Both the position numbers and the translations under genes were made by a program. The notes under the pieces were generated by a model that saw only the letters and a list, made by a program, of their open reading frames with translations, had not been told where the DNA came from and made no database searches. Of a stretch of DNA of 64,000 nt, positions 41,666 to 53,039 are shown piece after piece. The stretch is from NCBI GenBank assembly GCA_037447655.1, contig JBBHKE010002503.1, positions 239,102-303,101 of the forward strand, read 5' to 3'. The DNA is from Zygnema cylindricum. Lineage: Eukaryota; Streptophyta; Zygnematophyceae; Zygnematales; Zygnemataceae. The stretch's first letter is position 1, and each line of letters opens with the position of its first letter.

Positions 41666-44600
41666 TACAACAACAACTTGAGCACAAATAAAAATAAGCT
41701 GTATGTCTAAAGTGCTTAATTGTTGTCAATGAGTTCTAAAAAGAAAAATGGAAGTAAAAACACGTTTTACAGAGCAAATAGAGTTGAAATTGTATAGTAG
41801 GTCCTTTCTTCCGCATTTTAGAATCAAGGCATTCGAGATCTAAAAACATTTTCATAATTGAGAGACTAAAAAAAGAAATTCGCAGACTAGAACATGTTTA
41901 TACCCTGTAAGGACAGATTATATTAAATTCAGCCGTCTGTTCAACAAATGACTTTTTCCATCCTTTTTGTTTCCTCAAACAGATTGGGCAGCGTTTTTGT
42001 TCTTTTAGAATGCGGCAATTTGAATCGCTTTAATTTAACCTTTCATCTTTTGTCAGTGCAACAACCCAGACTGTGTTACATAAAAAGGCAACTATGAAAC
42101 AAAAACAGAAGGCATAGTCATAAATTATCATCCTAAAGGAAACCAAAAAATTTGAAAACCATGTCCCTGAGAAGAGAAGAGTGTTTTGTGCATATAAACT
42201 TTTTTAAGCCATACCATAACATTCCAATGGACATAAATAACATCAATAAAACCCGTGTACAGATTCCATGGCTCATGATCAAAACTGGTAAAATCGTCCC
42301 ACAATACCAGCATACCAGAATTGCAAAAATCCCGATTGAGGTAGGGAACGAATTAATTGACTAAGGACCCACCATTGTAAATGGATGGTACGCAACAGAG
42401 ATTTCTTGTGATTTTTTTTCCCTCGAGTGTTCTTCGATACTTCCCGAAGCAGATTGAAATTTCAATGTGTGCGGAACAGAGTCTTGTGTTAGATTTTTGT
42501 CCTGTTCCCGAATAAGCGAAAGACGGCATAAAAAACCTATTCCGTTGACGATTACGGAAACCGATTCCGTAGAAGCTCCTGATAATGCAGCCGTAAATAC
42601 TGCTAAACCTGAGAAACAAGAAAAGCAGATGATTCAATCAGAACTCGGATCATACATTCACCAAAGATTTGGAACATTGTTAAGCTAATGCAATCCATTA
42701 GCAAAGAAATTCTCCTGGATATTGAAAAATGGGGCAAAAAATGGTCATTGCCTCTAGTTTTTGCGGCTTACAAATAAACAGCTTGATAATGCATTCATTT
42801 CCCCTTCAAAACTTGAATCCATTAAGGTCTGTTCGATGTAAATTGAGATTGTGTGTGTCCCACGTAACCAGATAATAGTGCTTAACCGTCAGTTCAACAA
42901 AGGTCCATCAAATTCTTTCGTGACATTCTCTGTAACGAATGCTTACATCATCTAAGGAGGATCTCAGGTCTTTTGTAGTTTTGTACCTTTCAACCTAAGA
43001 ATATTTACAGTTGACCATATGAAAAGTGGAATACATGATTAGAAAAAAAGGATGCAGCTGCGGACACTCAAACTTTTGCCGAGGACAGACCGTATCGAGA
43101 ATGCATAAATACGATGTCAAAGCCTGGTCTTGCGCATGAATTTATTACAACATCTAAACAACAAGTACAAATCCAAATGTTCACAGTCATTTGTGCATAA
43201 AAATTGTGCCTGCATGAAAAAAGTTGTGAATTGATGACACCTCTCCCTCTCCCTCGCCGCCCCCCCCCCCCCCCCCCTCCCCCTCTTCCTCTCCCCGCTA
43301 CAAGAACTGGTGCTAAAAGTACATATACTGCTAAGTCTATTCAACTGCTAATTGTTTAAAGACAATCATACGTGAGATTCCTCTCCAAACCATAAACAAT
43401 AATTGTCAGCCAGAAAAGAATTGGGAAATACTATCAACCAGAAAAGGTGCAAGAAATATATTTTTCCTCAAAGATATACGATGATATACAAGCTGTCAAT
43501 ATTGTACACAATAAATCTCAGTTTTTTTGGACGAACCAACCTGAATATCTAAGATAGCAAATAAAGATGTTGGCCAGACCAATTTGGAAGTACGGTAACA
43601 TAATCCAAACTGTTAATAATGAGAAGTTCAGTACTTTTGAAAAGGATTATTTAACAATTTACAGTTTTCCAATTGCATAGTAAATGTAGAATATGGCCTA
43701 TGCATTACCATAACATCCATTCCTTATGAACCGGAAATAATTAGGAGGCTGCCAGGTTCAGTAAGCTAAACAGCGCCAAAATGATCAAAAATGAGAAAAC
43801 CAATGTCCTTGGGTTCAATGGACGTGTTAAATCTTCTTCTTCACACAGCACCCTGTTTCTAAAACCTAACTGCATTTTAAAAGGTGTACATGGGGAATTT
43901 CAAATGCACAGCTCTGCTTTCTGCTAAATGAACCATATCATCAATGAGTTCAGTGTTATGATTGAGATATTTTGCAAAAACTATCTTTCTAACGACAATT
44001 TAGATTTAAAGATATACATCATTTCAACCATATCATCGATGAGTTCAATGTTATGTTTGAAATATTGTCAAGACTCGCATAGAAACTAATACATGAAAAG
44101 TTTTTGTGAAAACCATCTTACCAACGACGTTTTAGATTGCCTAAATCGTTTGAAACTAACAAATCACCTGCCGGCCGCATGTCATGCCTGAAAAAGCTTA
44201 GAAAAAACGAGCAATGTAAAGATCTATTCGTATAATTTGCAAAAAGAAGAACCAAATTTATGTAAATAATTCACTAGTAGCTATATACCACAATGACGGT
44301 AATGTATATGAAAAAAATGATGTAACAAACCAAACTTTCTGCTTTATAAAACTCTGCAGATTGTTATAAAATTCTTTTATCATTATGCGGACTGTAACTA
44401 AACTATGGCAAACGTACAAATCTCACAACAATGCTAAGTCTATACGAAAGAGATCACAAAGAATAAAGTGGCAACTCACGAACATATGTTTTTTGGCCCT
44501 ATGTGTCTCCATGGTCATAAAAAGGTCAATTCTAAAGAAAATCCATGTTGAGCTCAAATGCCATAAATGACATGCAAAAAAAGTTTTATCTTCAAAATAA

Positions 44601-45066
44601 AACGAAATAGTTATTGCCTCACTTTCAAGTTTAAGAGGGTGGATATGAAGGGAACGATTGTGGCACAAAAGTCCAATTTTATCACATTAGCCATCCATGA
44701 CTATTAGATATCAATGCTTGACCTGATAGATGTAAAAAATCAAAACATACAAAGGTCAATGATGACATTGAAGGATCATTCGCTCACTCTTTAGGACCAT
44801 GTCTTTAAAAGACCTTTCTGTTACCATAAGTACCATTAAATGTTTAACCTCTTTCTGTCTTCCTCAATTTCTTTGCCCTTTAATAAGATCGTGTCTAAAA
44901 CTTGTTGCCACATCCTTTTAGTCGTGTTATTCGGGACATATCGGCATCATCATCACTTCGCTTTGTTTTATGTTCCCATTTTCTTCTTTCATTGTTCTTT
45001 CTTCGTCGCTTCGTTGCGCCTCAATTAAACCCAACGCTTAAATAAAGCAAAAAAGAACAATAGTAG
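41666..45066. other. non-coding stretch, possible RST1-like intron
   Basis: This AT-rich, mostly unique-looking sequence has no recognised gene. A plus-strand frame at 42540-42688 (T-I-T-E-T-D-S-V-E-A-P-D-N-A-A ... I-H-Q-R-F-G-T-L-L-S) has coding-like composition and could be a terminal exon, but I do not recognise it and cannot fix a splice site. No further RST1-like exon was found on the minus strand. It contains an 18-C run at 43260-43277. Confidence 0.3.
43260..43277. repeat. poly-C homopolymer run
   Basis: Eighteen consecutive C residues lie in a longer pyrimidine tract (43240-43297). It is a likely site of length variation or assembly error. Confidence 0.9.
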
Positions 45067-45146
45067 AGAAAGAGAAGAGAGGGGGAGAGAGAGAGAGAGA
45101 GAGAGAGAGTGAGAGAGAGAGGAGAGGAGAGAAAGTGAGAGAGGCA
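45067..45146. repeat. GA-rich microsatellite
   Basis: A near-continuous (GA)n tract with its longest pure run at about 45085-45109. On the minus strand it is a CT tract about 40 bp inside the putative first intron of the RST1-like gene. Confidence 0.9.
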
Positions 45147-45177
45147 AGGGAACATAGGGTTGACAGTAGTTTCACAC

Positions 45178-45424
45178 CTTTGTCAATGCTACAAATTTCT
45201 TCTTGAATGAGTGCACACGTGGCAGATACCGACTGATCAACCACTGACGGGTTGCCGTGTGTCAAACAGCGCATAAGGACAGCGTGGCCACTTGGAGACT
45301 CCCAACTCTCGGAACCTGACTTCAGTTTCTCGAAAATGGCCTCTACTGTATACCTTTGGACGGAGGGATGCAGAAGTTGTAACCTCTCCTCCAAGATACG
45401 AAGAGCAGAGGACTTAGCCGCCAT
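45178..45424 (-). CDS. RST1: RST1-like protein, first exon only
   Basis: ATG at 45424 opens 82 codons (M-A-A-K-S-S-A-L) ending at a consensus donor, AAAG|GTGTGA, at 45178/45177. The pattern resembles the N-terminus of plant RST1 (RESURRECTION1), a very large helical-repeat protein related to animal focadhesin. Similar features are L-H-P-S-V-Q-R, a hydrophobic I-F-x-K-L-x-S block and N-P-S-V-V-D-Q-S-V. Known RST1 acts in cuticular wax formation, embryo development and cytoplasmic RNA exosome function. RST1 is over 1,800 residues, but no downstream exon is visible before the duplicated PI4K segment. The gene is either truncated or has a very long first intron. The identification is from memory of the family. 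Confidence 0.55.
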
Positions 45425-46440
45425 GGCCTCCTCTCAAACAATGCAATATTCAATTCATCCTTCCAATGTCGGGACCAATGGTGTTCTCACGTGTGGAAGT
45501 CTTCCGGGTCCCGACACAGTAGGACTCTGGAAGGGCATGAGGCCGTGACGACGTACATGTGAAACATATTCTGTTACGATTATTGCGATTATTGGGAGAA
45601 TCGGCCGATCAGCCGAAATCATGTTTTGGTTTGATCTTTGATGTGAAGAATCGGTCGTCCGCGGATTTGTTGACGTTTTGGTTCGCGTGGCGCTATTTGA
45701 TTTTGAGTATGGTTTCACGATTTGCATCGGAGTACCTTTCGTTCGTTTAATGTACGGCGGTTCAGTACCAGCCGGTACATTATTTATGTGTGTGATGGTT
45801 CAGTTTGGTTTCGTCTATCTTGTATTGTCTTGAACGGTGACTATGATATTTAGTACGCTGTACGTGTCTAGTTCCTTTAGTGCGTGTCACTTTGCTTCGG
45901 CGCTTGAATGTTTTTAGGCGCACGTCACTTCGGCGCCCTCGTCTGTTTCAGTTAGTGGAGTAAGTGGTCATGAGTTGTCGGTATTAAGAAGGTATATTAG
46001 CGTGTGTTACTATCAGTTTAGTATGCAGTCTGGGGAGATGCATGCAGTCTAAGAAGAGATGCATCATGTGTCTTAATACGTGACACATTAAGATGTAGAG
46101 AGAGACGAGGAGTAAGGAAGGAGGAAGATGTAAGTTATATGTCGGAATAAGAGAAGAATAAGAGTAAGTGTGAGAGCTTTGTATGGAGAGCTTCGGCTTA
46201 ATATATTTTCTATTCTACCGATAAGATTTATTTGTGAGCAGTGAAAGAATGTTTTCCGCTATGAGATTTATTTTCTGTTAGCTTCCGCTGTGATATTGAT
46301 TTTTTTGTGAGCATCTCTATTGGAGCACTTTATCGATTTATAACATATTCTTCAGCTCAGATGTCGTATTTCTTTTGAAGGAAAAATATACCAACAGAGG
46401 AGGATCTGCTATTATCAGCGGAAATGTTTTGAACGAGATT
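45425..46440. other. upstream region of the RST1-like exon; possible LTR relic
   Basis: No gene is seen. The first part would be the promoter and 5' leader of the RST1-like gene. From about 45751 (TGTACGGCGG) to about 46397 (ATACCAACA) the sequence has LTR-like features: TG...CA ends, GAGAGCTTCGGCTTAATATATT, and repeated TTCCGCT words. No primer site or target-site duplication was found, so an LTR relic is only a suggestion. Confidence 0.25.
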
Positions 46441-46447
46441 TTTGGTA

Positions 46448-46535
46448 CAGTTGGGTATCGGCGATTTTCTTATCGCGATAGATTCGATATTTAAAATATC
46501 GCATATCGAATACTGTAGTCAAAGGGCCCGGCATA
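46448..46535. repeat. TATCG-rich dispersed repeat, copy 1
   Basis: It begins CAGTTGGGTATCGGCGAT, contains TATCGCGATA and ends in ATATCGCTCCGGGACC. The same order occurs at 51781-52578 and 52691-52830. The CAGTGTTG-like ends suggest a non-autonomous hAT-type element. Confidence 0.35.
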
Positions 46536-47576
46536 TCGCTCCGGGACCAGCAAAAACCGCTCCGGGGACGGATGAAGGGAGGGAGATGGGGAGGGAGGGA
46601 GAAGGGAGGGAGGGGTAGGTATCATAACAGACCTTGACATGCCTGTATACGGCGCGGCGATAATTTCACAGTACAATACGATTCAGCATGGAAAGAAATG
46701 TACAACGCTTACACTGGAACTGAACAGCCATACCATATTTTACTTCATTAAATTATTGTGTATAACGTATAGTTTTTAAGTTATAAATTGGACATCTCTT
46801 TGAGAGTTGCAGTGATGTATCCACAGTTCTACCCATCTCGTAAATATTGGCAAAGAGCCCATTTCTGCCGTCTGATTGTCATCCATTTAAAAACTAGGCT
46901 GCTGTTTTAAAGTTAACCACCTTTTGTCTGACAGCATGTCGATGCAAAAATAGGTCAAGCGATGTTGTATAAAGGGAGGAATCTGATCAGTCTGAACAGG
47001 ATTTAACCCCAGCATACATCTCTACAAAGCGCCATAAATTAAAACTACAGTAAAACAGATATTGCTCACCAACTGTTTGCCTGTGTGCTGCTTTTCTTTA
47101 TCTCAGAAGACAACACAGAGATGAACTGAAACACAATTATTTTCATCTTCTCAAACAAAAACACATTGTCCACCAACTCTTCCATTACACAGACCGTCCA
47201 CCAGCCATAATTAGAACTAAATCCACAACATCACCCAACAAAGAAGATGAGATTTCCATTGAACTGAAAATGAATTTACCAGACCAAAAAGCTTTTTCAC
47301 TTCCTGAAACGATAGACCTTCCTTAAACTTCCTGCCCCTAAACGTGGCAAACAGTACATGCATAGTGCTTCTTCGCACTTCGTTAACATCACCATCACAA
47401 TACCTTTTGTACAATAATCCGCAACGAGACTAACTAAAACAGAGAGTATTGACCCAACAAATTTTGTCCAACTTACAACTAATCCAAATCCAAAAGCACG
47501 AAAAGCCAAAAACTAGCAGCAGCCAATACTCCTAAAACTCCATTTAGAAACAACTTAAACAGTCGTAAACCTCCAG
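46536..47576. other. 3' flank of the PI4K gene
   Basis: It holds a G-rich tract at 46577-46617 with repeated GGGA/GGG runs on the plus strand, and then AT-rich sequence. From about 46888 to 47576 it is paralogous to 33978-34222 plus 39630-40080. It probably includes the 3' UTR of the kinase gene (minus strand). No gene of its own is seen. Confidence 0.5.
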
Positions 47577-48590
47577 CTAAAACTTGCATGAAGTACCGAA
47601 CCTCTTAGCACTTAAACTATTTACTTCCTTGCGATGTGCCAAAGCTTCATCCAGGAGATCTTTCACTATACTGAGATATAAATTCCAAGTCTGGTCACAC
47701 ATCTCACCAAAAACGAGAGCACCGTCCTTCGGAAAAGCTCTCTCCAGTTCCTCTTCGTTACTGTAGGCAGAACCACCTCTGGGTTTTTCTGAGGGATAAA
47801 ACCGGCTACAGATTGAGTGGGCACTGCGATAAACAGGTATAGATGGAGCTCGCACAATAGGACTTGGTGGCAAATCCACATGACGGTCAAAGTTCAAGGT
47901 TCGGCAGGAGAAAGCAGCTATATTAGAGGAGACACGAGGACGATTGCACTTATACTGAGTCGCCAAACTCGGCTCCTCCATGTTGGAAATCAAACCTACT
48001 GAAGCTTGCGGAGAACCCGAAGAACAGTCAATCTCAAAGAGTGCCCTGCTCTCCTCAAGTCGAAGCAGTGGAGGAGTGAATGGGCGAAGTGACATTGGAG
48101 AAGATGCAACCGAGTCTTGATTCAAGTGCGTCATCTCTGATGCGGACTCCAAACGTGCCTGTTTCTCTATGTTCGAAACAACGGAGGAGCAATCATCTTC
48201 TTGGTCCATGTCAAACTCGAACTGCTCTTGAGAGTCGTCATCTTCGACATCAAGGTCCCTCGTCGGTGGACTACTTTCAAATGAAGCTAATTCTTCTGGT
48301 TTCCTAAGGGCATATATACACTCCAGCTGCTGTTTGGCGCGGTAACATATCATTTCCAACTCACTCGGCTCTTCATCCATCCCACAAAGCTCCCGGCTCA
48401 TCATGGCCCCGATCTCTGCCAGTGTGAAGCCAATGGCAGCTGCACGTTGAAGCAAAGTGGTGGAGAGCACCAGCACCCTTAGGCAAGCCTCTCGAAGCAT
48501 CGGCAACTCAGATCGAAGCATTTCAACTTCTCTGTCAACATTAAGTTCCATAATGTACTCCAGCTCCTCAGAAGTAAAGGGAAGAGACGC
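47577..48590 (-). CDS. PI4KG: PI4K last exon (C-lobe and tail)
   Basis: The acceptor TTTCTGCAG precedes 48590. The frame is open to the TAG at 47577-47579. It encodes A-S-L-P-F-T-S-E-E-L-E-Y-I, L-R-E-A-C-L-R-V-L-V-L and E-P-S-E-L-E-M-I-C. A long acidic and Ser-rich tail ends F-G-T-S-C-K-F. This exon, not the kinase core, is what was duplicated at 39630-41665. Confidence 0.85.
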   Translation of the reverse strand, partial: ASLPFTSEELEYIMELNVDREVEMLRSELPMLREACLRVLVLSTTLLQRAAAIGFTLAEIGAMMSRELCGMDEEPSELEMICYRAKQQLECIYALRKPEELASFESSPPTRDLDVEDDDSQEQFEFDMDQEDDCSSVVSNIEKQARLESASEMTHLNQDSVASSPMSLRPFTPPLLRLEESRALFEIDCSSGSPQASVGLISNMEEPSLATQYKCNRPRVSSNIAAFSCRTLNFDRHVDLPPSPIVRAPSIPVYRSAHSICSRFYPSEKPRGGSAYSNEEELERAFPKDGALVFGEMCDQTWNLYLSIVKDLLDEALAHRKEVNSLSAKRFGTSCKF

Positions 48591-50149
48591 CTGCAGAAAG
48601 GTACATATAAAAAAAACTTGTGATTCAAACAGCAATGGCTGCATCGACACAAACATAAAAGACAAGTTACAGCATTGGCGAAGTCCCGCACACTCCATGC
48701 AAGAAACAAATGTGGTTGGACGTTCGCAAAATTTTACTGTGACTCTCAACACTTTCAAATGCTTCCAGGCTGCAAAAGAACAAACCTGCGGCCAGTGTAG
48801 CCACTCGAAATAGGCTGATTCAAGTGTCTCAGGAAGACAAAAGCCATGGTCAATAGGAATAAGTTCCACAGCATCGTCACCGTAACGCTGTGACCCATGC
48901 CATTCCATTCCTTTCTCCCCATCCTCATCAACAACCTTGCGGACAAGAATATTGCCTGTGTAACAGCATTACATACATTACAGAATTAGTCTAGAAGCAG
49001 AAACTACCTATTAAGGCAATATTATTTCACCTATTTCAGAAAGGAGAAAACAGAGCAAAGCATGAGAATACACGCACATTGATCTGTATCGTCCATGAAA
49101 AATCACTAAGTGCTTCTGATTAGCCCGGACAATGTGTAACAGCATGATACTGACCAGAATGTCGATTGCACAAAAAACGGCACACTAGCCGAGAGGAAAC
49201 GCAATAATGAACTTATGATTCTGCATTGCTAAACCATACTTCAAGAAAATAAGAAAATGTTTAAACATATTGCACATAAACATTCGCAAGCAAACCGGCC
49301 AGCAGAAAATGAGATGAAGTTGAAGCACAGGCGTGCAGCAGCACCTGAATGTCTGTCTGTGTTGAACAGCCGGATGTCGAGGATTCCTATGCGGTGCACT
49401 GCGGAGACAGGAAAACGGGATGTGCCATGCTCACTGGCATCAAAATCATGCTTTACATACTGTTGAAATGAACCAATTTTTGCAGGCGGACCATCCCGAG
49501 TTCCTTTAACAGAATCATCATTTACATTGAACACAGGATTCGTCGCCTTCACAAGGGCAGTGTATGGTACACTAGCAAACTTGTTATGATCCAGGAGATA
49601 GGCTGCTACCTCTCTCACACCAGCTTCCCCTACACGAATAGCACGTTTCAACCCAGGCTGACCCAAAGACCTTCCAACATATCCATTAGGATTGTTAGGA
49701 GCAAAGGGCTCCTCATCAGTGGGTTTCACAATCGCTATGCTCTCCCCTCGTCGGTTTCTGAAGTAGTAGGCTCCTCCCAGACCACCAGTAGCAGGCACGG
49801 GCTTCACTCCAGCCTCCACTGCCTATACAACCTCCCTCAATAAACGCTTCGCATCAGGGGAATAACTGACTCCACCAACCACTTGAATGGGTTTGCTCAA
49901 ATTGGTACTTTTCCGTGGCATATCAACAGAAGGGGATAAGCAAGGGCTACTGCACCTTCTTGAGATTTCACGTTTAAGTAACACTGGAGAGCCTTTCTTT
50001 ACTTTAGTGAAATCTTTTAAGACATGTCCTCCAAAACCTAAATTGGACTGCTCAGTTGGAAAGGCAAGAGCCCCTCGCACCCCTTTCTTCACTTTCCTTG
50101 TCGTGTCCGTCCTGTCTAACTCCATATCCAGCACATCTTCATGATCTGT
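47577..50149 (-). CDS. PI4KG: phosphatidylinositol 4-kinase gamma, with an in-frame stop
   Basis: Three minus-strand exons (50149-49345, 48955-48786, 48590-47577) with consensus splice sites encode a plant type II PI4K gamma. It starts within the ubiquitin-like region (M-E-L-D-R-T-D, A-L-A-F-P-T-E-Q-S, S-P-V-L-L-K-R), followed by S-S-P-C-L-S-P. Kinase motifs are G-L-G-G-A-Y-Y-F-R-N, I-V-K-P-T-D-E-E-P-F-A-P-N-N-P, the catalytic loop I-L-D-I-R-L-F-N-T-D-R-H-S-G-N and I-P-I-D-H-G-F-C-L-P-E. Family members transfer phosphate to phosphatidylinositol or act as protein kinases. A TAG at 49823-49825 stands where relatives have Lys (R-E-V-V-*-A-V-E-A-G). No upstream exon for the N-terminus was found. 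It may be a recent pseudogene or contain a sequencing error. Confidence 0.8.
48786..48955 (-). CDS. PI4KG: PI4K exon with the I-D-H-G motif
   Basis: The acceptor GTTACACAG and donor CCGCAG|GTTTG bound 170 bp. The exon encodes N-I-L-V-R-K-V-V-D-E-D-G, V-E-L-I-P-I-D-H-G-F-C-L-P-E and E-W-L-H-W-P-Q, the last of which is typical of the gamma group. Confidence 0.85.
49345..50149 (-). CDS. PI4KG: PI4K exon with ubiquitin-like region and kinase N-lobe
   Basis: The acceptor TTGTGTAG precedes 50149, and the donor CATTCAG|GTGCTG follows 49345. The exon ends inside R-H-S-G, and the next exon supplies the remaining two bases of the Gly codon. It contains the TAG at 49823. Codons on both sides of the stop are in one frame, with no indel. 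Confidence 0.8.
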
Positions 50150-51780
50150 CTACACAAATATCTGTCGCCGTCTTACATGTTGCTGGATCCTACTGAGTCC
50201 CCCGAGCAAGTTAGGTACATCCAAAGGTAACTGTACCTACAGTAGGCATACGGATAGAGAGCAAAAGATTAAATATTCACTCCAATCAGCCTATCGATGA
50301 AAAAGATACAGCACCATAAACTGTTTTTGATTACCAAAATGTAAGACATTTTAGCGTACCAGTTAAAGCACAAAGCGAAGATGCAACCAATGTTTTAAGA
50401 AACTGCAGTAAAAAGTGAACTCCATTAAAGGTCGTTATCCTGACTTCTAATAAGGTAAGATGCAAGTCTGCATGTCTTCGATCAGCAACCAACGCAAACT
50501 AGGACTGATGCATTCTGATAAATCACCTGTACCGGCCCAACCACGTGTGGCGGCATCGTAAATTCCGCCGTTAAATTAAAGTATAAACAAAATAAAACCA
50601 CCAGTTCACCACCTCAGGATGATCTCCTCGAGACTTTGCACTTTAAACGAAAAATCAAGCGCAACAAGGCTTTGCAAATTGCTCGTCAAAAGTGGAAATT
50701 TGTTCCCCAATCGCCCTTCTCTTCTTTCACCCTCTTTCAAACTCCACCACCCTTCTTTCTGCCACAATTCCTCACTTGGCCAGTCGTGACGTGACAAAGG
50801 AAATATACCACCTTCGCACTGCGTAGATCCGTAAGATGACCATGAATACCGGCTCATAACCTTCATCGGTCTGCGTTAATATATGCCATTGATATGCCTC
50901 TTGGTTCTCCTTGACTAAGAAGGTGATCAAAATCCTAATTTTCATGACCAAATTGATGAAACATTCAGATATAAAATCTGTGAATCTTTCTCTCCCCTTA
51001 TATGGGGCCTGATGGCCCAGCACCTCTTAAAGGATGCCAACCAAACTTACGTAAACGTAGATCAGAGGTTTCATAAGAATGCTTTGACGAGGGAAAACAT
51101 GAACTCTGGTATGACTTCCCTCATAAAGAAGGGACTCACAACATGAAATGCAAATAAAATGTAAGTGGTACAAGGCAAAAAGAACAATAAGATGTTTACT
51201 AATATCCTACCGTCAAAAAGCCTTACTCCAAGAGGAGTCTCGCTGTGAGTAAAAGTCTTCCTTTTTCGTACACAATTTCTAACATAATTCAATTTGATCG
51301 TATCCACAAGTTATAATCCACTCCAGACAAAAATTAGATTAAAAAAAAAACACAAAAGAGCCGGCTTCAGTGAAAACCTACTCACTTCCGGGTTAAAATA
51401 TAAAAATAAATCTTATACAAGGTTTATGTGAACTGAACTACTGTATAGTACTGTAGCATTGTCAAGGCTTTACTAAGAGTAGTAGGACAACGACCGTTTC
51501 CACATCACTACACTTTGTTTTTGGAGAATGAAACACCCAACATCTAGTGTGCACATAATAATTATTAAAATAATGGGTTACATGTGAACTTCTTGTCCAT
51601 TTATACATTATAACGACGTTCACATGTGACTTACATGTGAATATAATGTTTCATATCCTTACCTGACCTTGTGGAAATATAGAATTTGAAGCCGTGCTAC
51701 GATTTGCTCAACCGATACAGATTAGCGTTGAAAGCAAAGATCCAACGGCACAGAATTGCAATAAAGTCAAATTAGTAATA
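50150..51780. other. upstream flank of PI4K, no gene recognised
   Basis: Expected missing 5' exon(s) of the kinase should lie here or beyond. I searched the minus strand for the motif preceding T-D-H-E-D-V-L-D-M and did not find it. Several frames of 80-90 codons show no recognisable domain. The rest is AT-rich and unremarkable. Confidence 0.4.
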
Positions 51781-52578
51781 TTCTGTATTGGTAAAAAATT
51801 ATCGCGATAACACCGATACCGATAGTTATCGGTTATTGAATGATCAGCGGTTTCGATTTATCGGTCCGAGACCAACAAATTCCATATCGGCGATAACTCA
51901 AAAAAGAATATAGTATGCAAACAATAGTACTTTATAACATATTGTATTTTATTACTAACTTTATGTAGCATGGCATACCACATATAAGAATCTGTTCCGT
52001 ATCTTTTTAACTAAAATTTATTACAATTAGGGCATCACATAAACGTTGACAAATTTCAAACAATACTTTACAGTTCTAAAACTATAGTACCTAAACGAAA
52101 ATATTAAATTACATTGTAAATTTGTAAATTAATCTTTTTTGAAAAACATACGAACACATCTGTCAGACTGACGCCATTTACTTCCACCATGGAAGTGATA
52201 TGAGGACGTAATTGACCTTGCAAAAAAAATTAACAGTCAAAAGGACATTTTGGACGGGTATAGGAGGGTGGAACCTATGTAAAACCCTTTTAAATTTAAA
52301 TAATCAAAGAAATATCTCGATTTTTTACTGGAATCGGGGGGAACAGGGTCCGCGGCACGTTTGGGGAATAGCACGTATATTTGAGTGTAGTAGCTGTACA
52401 ATTATTTGTACGGTCCGTCTAGTTATCAATATGAGCGTTATCGCCGATAACAAACGATATTATCAATTAATTATTGGCGATAACACCGATATCGATATAT
52501 TGTGCCAATGAATCGATTATTGGAAATCCGAAAAAATGCCCATATCCGTTATCGACAAATCCTTACCGATGCACAACA
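51781..52578. repeat. TATCG-rich dispersed repeat, copy 2
   Basis: This ~800-bp segment starts near TTCTGTATTGGTAAAAAATTA, with repeated TATCGCGATA, CCGATA and TTATCGG words at both ends. It ends ACCGATGCACAACACTG, the inverse of a CAGTGTTG-type hAT terminus. The middle (51900-52430) is AT-rich with no transposase. Confidence 0.4.
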
Positions 52579-52690
52579 CTGAAAATTAGGCTTTGTGCCC
52601 ACGTAATAGAAACTTTGAAATGTAGCTTTAGACAATAGCAAAGATGTTCCGTACTACTTTTCAGAATGTTCCAATATGGAAATATAACTG

Positions 52691-53015
52691 TAGTGTTCTG
52701 TATTGGGAAAAAAATTATCGCGATAAAACAGATTGCGATAATTATCGATTCTTGAATGGTGAAGGGTCCCAATATATCGCTCCGAAACCACTAATTTTTA
52801 AATGCCGATAAGTGTACTGTTTCACATTCTTCAACTATGCTCAGGTGTTGGGTATCGAGGGCTCCTTGCCGATATTCAACATGTACAAAATTTGGGTACC
52901 CGCTAATTGATATATCGCCTTGATATATCGAAAAGCTTAATATCGCATTTTTTTTGAAATTTATTGGCGGATATCACAATATACTTCAATCGCGATATAT
53001 GGAAGTGACGCTAGG
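52691..53015. repeat. TATCG-rich dispersed repeats, copies 3 and 4
   Basis: 52691-52830 repeats the order GTGTTCTGTATTGG, TTATCGCGATA, then ATATCGCTCCGAAACC seen in copies 1 and 2. 52846-53015 begins CAGGTGTTGGGTATCGAGGG and has GATATATCG words. They lie end to end just before the minisatellite. Confidence 0.35.
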
Positions 53016-53039
53016 TTAAATTGTTTTTTGAACCCCCCC

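Noticed and set aside
42128-42313. A second exon of the RST1-like gene
   Set aside because: The short minus-strand frame is aromatic-rich and has no helical-repeat pattern or suitable splice sites.
45751-46397. A defined solo LTR upstream of the RST1-like exon
   Set aside because: TG...CA ends can be chosen, but no target-site duplication, primer site or second copy in the window supports them; kept only as a possibility.
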